Positions 19,393-21,845 of a stretch of 21,845 nucleotides of DNA are shown in pieces. Each line of letters opens with the position of its first letter. The stretch's first letter is position 1. The notes under the pieces were generated by a model. It made no database searches and had not been told where the DNA came from. It saw only the letters and a program-made list of their open reading frames with translations. This DNA is from Clostridium sp. CAG:451 (GTDB lineage Bacteria; Bacillota_I; Bacilli_A; RF39; UBA660): positions 1 to 21,845 of the forward strand of contig FR901076.1 in assembly GCA_000438295.1 (NCBI GenBank), written 5' to 3'. Position numbers and translations under genes: made by a program.

Positions 19393-21684
19393 ATGAGGCG
19401 AGTACCAGTTATGATTGTTAACGAAACTGTCTTGTTTCCAAAGGTTGAGTATAGGATAGAAACACAGGATGAGAAGACAGAAAAGTTAATAAATACAATA
19501 GAACAAAGTAAAGATCAACAAGTTATTATGATACATTCACTAGATGGAGTATCTTTAGATAATGTTATAGAGTTTCCTTCTCTTGGGGTTTTATCAACCC
19601 TAACTTTAAAACTATTAGTGCCAAATTCTAAGACAAGAGCAGTGTTTTTGTGTCATGAAAGAGTGAAAGTTACTAACTATGAAAAAGAAAATGATATCTG
19701 GTATGTTGATATAGAAGATGTGAATGTAAAGGAAATACCAAAAGAAAAAAACACTTTATATATAGATATGTTGTTAAGATCCTATGAAAAATACAGTAAT
19801 TTAATAGCGAATACTAGTAATGCTATGCTTCACCAATTATCTTTCATTGACAATTTATCAGATTTAACTGACTCTTTAGCTGTTCTTTTACCATTTTCTA
19901 TTGAACTTAAGAAAAAATATTTATATGAAGAAGATCCTATTAAAAGAGCTATTACTTTACTTGAACAGTTAAAAGAAGAAATAGCCCTTGCTAAAATAGA
20001 AAATGAAATAGATGAAAAGGTAAGAGAAGAAGTAACAGATAATCAGAAGAAATTTTATTTACAGACTAAACTTAAAGTAATAAAAGAAGAATTAGGGGAA
20101 GAAAATAGTAAGAATAGTGAAATAGAAAAATATCAGAAAAGATTAAAAAGTCTAAAAGCTAATAAAAAAATAAAAGATAGAATTAAAGAAGAAATTAAAA
20201 GGTATGAAACATCTGCTCCTATCTCTCCAGAAGTGGTAATGATGAAAGACTATATTGAATGGATGTTATCACTACCTTTTGAAATAGAAACTAAAGATGT
20301 AACTAATCTAGGAGAAATACAAAAGACTCTTGATAATAATCACTATGGAATGCGTGATGTTAAAGAAAGAATCTTAGAATATATTGCTGTTAAACAAAAC
20401 TCTAAAAAAGAGAAAAGTCCTATTCTTTGCTTAATAGGGCCACCTGGGGTTGGTAAAACTTCACTTGCTTATTCTATAGCTAAAAGTTTAAATAGAAATA
20501 TTGCTACTATATCAGTAGGAGGAATTAATGATGAAGCAGAAATAGTGGGGCATAGAAGAACTTATGTTGGAGCTTTACCTGGTAGAATAATTCAAGGTAT
20601 GAAAAAAGCAGGTAGTTCTAATCCAGTCTTTATTATTGATGAGATAGATAAGATGACTAAAAGTGTTAAAGGAGATCCTGCTAGTAGTCTTTTAGAAGTA
20701 TTAGATAAAGAACAAAATAGTCATTTCTCTGATCATTACATTGAAGAAGACTTCGATCTTTCTAAAGTGCTTTTTATAGCAACAGCTAACTATGAAGAAC
20801 AAATACCTCTAGAATTAAAAGATAGATTAGAAATTATTCATATCCCATCATATACAGAATATGAAAAAAAAGATATAGCTTTAAATTATTTAATACCTAA
20901 ATTGATGGATGAAGTAGGACTAACTCCATTTGAAGTAGTCTTTGAAAGTGATGCTATTTTAGAAATTATTAGGTGTTATACTAAAGAAGCTGGAGTTAGA
21001 GAACTTAGTAGAATGATTTCTAAGATTTTAAGAAAGATAGTTAAAAAAATGTTACTAGAAAATAATGAAGCTCAAGTAATAGTAAAAAAGGATTCTCTTG
21101 AAGAGTATTTAGGTAAGAAAATATATACATTCTATCGTCAAAAGGAAACATTACAAGTTGGTGTAGTTAATGGATTAGCTTATACTCCTTTTGGAGGGGA
21201 TGTATTAAAAATAGAAACAACTTATTATAAAGGAAAAGGTAATTTAATACTTACTGGTTCTTTAGGAGATGTTATTAAAGAATCAGCATCTATCGCTCTT
21301 AGTTATATAAAAGCTAATTATAAGAAATTTAATGTTGATGATTCTATATTTTCAAGTGATATTCATATTCATTTACCAGAAGGGGCTGTTAATAAGGAAG
21401 GACCAAGTGCTGGTATCGCTTTAACTACTTCAATAATAAGTGCTTTTAGTAATAAGAAAATATCATCTAAAATAGCTATGACAGGAGAGATAACTTTACA
21501 AGGTGATGTTCTTGCTATAGGAGGAGTTAGAGAAAAGGTTTTAGGAGCCTATATAACAGGGGTAAAAAAAATATATTTACCTAAAGAGAACAAGAAGGAT
21601 TTAGAAGAAATTCCTAAAGAAATAAAGGATAAAATTAAGTTTATCCTAGTGTCTAATTATGATGAAATCATAAAAAATATTTAA
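19393..21684 (+). CDS. lon: ATP-dependent protease Lon
   Basis: 763 residues, the usual length for bacterial LonA. The N-terminal substrate-binding domain (about 1-185, opening VPVMIVNETVLFPKVEY) is followed by a long helical region with FYLQTKLKVIKEELGE (221-236). The AAA+ domain has Walker A GPPGVGKTS (349-357), Walker B VFIIDEIDKM (412-421) and the arginine-containing ELKDRLEII. The S16 protease domain has catalytic Ser672 in EGPSAGIAL and Lys715 in GGVREKVLGA. It is a cytoplasmic hexamer that degrades damaged and regulatory proteins. The ATG follows a weak GGGTGAAGTGTA site. The extreme N-terminus is slightly short compared with typical Lon, but all catalytic parts are present. Confidence 0.97.
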   Translation: MRRVPVMIVNETVLFPKVEYRIETQDEKTEKLINTIEQSKDQQVIMIHSLDGVSLDNVIEFPSLGVLSTLTLKLLVPNSKTRAVFLCHERVKVTNYEKENDIWYVDIEDVNVKEIPKEKNTLYIDMLLRSYEKYSNLIANTSNAMLHQLSFIDNLSDLTDSLAVLLPFSIELKKKYLYEEDPIKRAITLLEQLKEEIALAKIENEIDEKVREEVTDNQKKFYLQTKLKVIKEELGEENSKNSEIEKYQKRLKSLKANKKIKDRIKEEIKRYETSAPISPEVVMMKDYIEWMLSLPFEIETKDVTNLGEIQKTLDNNHYGMRDVKERILEYIAVKQNSKKEKSPILCLIGPPGVGKTSLAYSIAKSLNRNIATISVGGINDEAEIVGHRRTYVGALPGRIIQGMKKAGSSNPVFIIDEIDKMTKSVKGDPASSLLEVLDKEQNSHFSDHYIEEDFDLSKVLFIATANYEEQIPLELKDRLEIIHIPSYTEYEKKDIALNYLIPKLMDEVGLTPFEVVFESDAILEIIRCYTKEAGVRELSRMISKILRKIVKKMLLENNEAQVIVKKDSLEEYLGKKIYTFYRQKETLQVGVVNGLAYTPFGGDVLKIETTYYKGKGNLILTGSLGDVIKESASIALSYIKANYKKFNVDDSIFSSDIHIHLPEGAVNKEGPSAGIALTTSIISAFSNKKISSKIAMTGEITLQGDVLAIGGVREKVLGAYITGVKKIYLPKENKKDLEEIPKEIKDKIKFILVSNYDEIIKNI

Positions 21685-21689
21685 ATCAA

Positions 21690-21718
21690 TTGTACTTTCC
21701 TTAAATGTTTGATAGAAT
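21690..21718 (+). promoter_or_regulatory. Promoter of the gene cut by the right edge
   Basis: TTGTAC (21690-21695), 17 bp and TAGAAT (21713-21718), followed by AGGAAGAGGTGAT and an ATG at 21750. The short gap after lon shows no clear terminator, so read-through from lon is also possible. Confidence 0.4.
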
Positions 21719-21749
21719 TAATTTAAAGATAAGGAAGAGGTGATTAACT

Positions 21750-21845
21750 ATGCATTTGTCAATCAATATGTCAAGTTTACAATCAGTTGGTGTGGACAAT
21801 TTCTATAGCTTAATTACTCTTTTTTATCATGCATTAATAACAGGA
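21750..21845 (+). CDS. Start of an unidentified gene (truncated at the window edge)
   Basis: An open frame of 32 codons begins at an ATG with a strong GGAAGAGGTGAT ribosome binding site and promoter, reading MHLSINMSSLQSVGVDNFYSL and on to the edge without a stop. It has no charged residue apart from one Asp in its first 20 residues and includes an amphipathic or hydrophobic stretch. Too short to identify. Confidence 0.5.
   Translation, partial: MHLSINMSSLQSVGVDNFYSLITLFYHALITG

Overview
The window is AT-rich DNA from a low-GC, Gram-positive-type bacterium that reads TGA as stop. Strong AGGAGG-type ribosome binding sites, a penicillin-binding protein with a PASTA tail, YlbJ and YlbL homologues, Lon and a TasA/camelysin-like surface protein suggest an uncultured Bacilli / Erysipelotrichia / RF39-like gut lineage. 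That placement is inference.

The left third (1-7415) is an accessory island whose centre is a diversity-generating retroelement (DGR). A decayed ISLre2-type transposase (1-991, minus) leads into the plus-strand target gene (1217-2728). Its last exon-like segment holds the variable repeat VR (2558-2654). A 97-bp template repeat, TR1 (3071-3167), matches VR except at 15 positions, and all 15 are adenines in TR1. This is the hallmark of adenine-directed mutagenic retrohoming. A tight minus-strand operon of four overlapping genes (5364 down to 3313) encodes a small MutS-domain-I-like protein, an Avd-type four-helix protein, the DGR reverse transcriptase (YMDD; IGxxxSQ) and a 101-residue protein that looks like a diverged relative of the first. 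Beyond an IS4-type insertion (5446-6929) lies a second template, TR2 (7003-7078), with no matching VR in the window. Both TRs are followed by about 115 nt of conserved sequence. These tracts contain two hairpins whose stems show compensating changes between the copies, so they look like the structured 3' part of DGR template RNAs.

The middle (7412-9911) has a PilB/GspE/ComGA-type ATPase on the minus strand, divergent from two type IV prepilin-like genes. It is followed by a divergent ylbJ-like / ylbL-like pair (9914-11887), a PD-(D/E)XK Rpn-type nuclease gene with an internal 12-bp tandem repeat (12062-13048), and a class B penicillin-binding protein on the minus strand (13062-14969).

The right third (15271-21845) is chromosomal and plus-strand: an unrecognised 179-aa protein, two flavoproteins that overlap by 8 bp (BaiN/HI0933-like and COG2509-like), an unrecognised 232-aa protein, the ATP-dependent protease Lon, and the start of another gene cut by the window edge.

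Working model for the DGR: TR RNAs made from their own plus-strand promoters are copied by the RT/Avd complex with errors opposite adenines. The cDNA replaces VR at the end of the membrane-anchored, lectin-like target protein and diversifies a surface ligand-binding face. TR2 implies at least one more target elsewhere in the genome.
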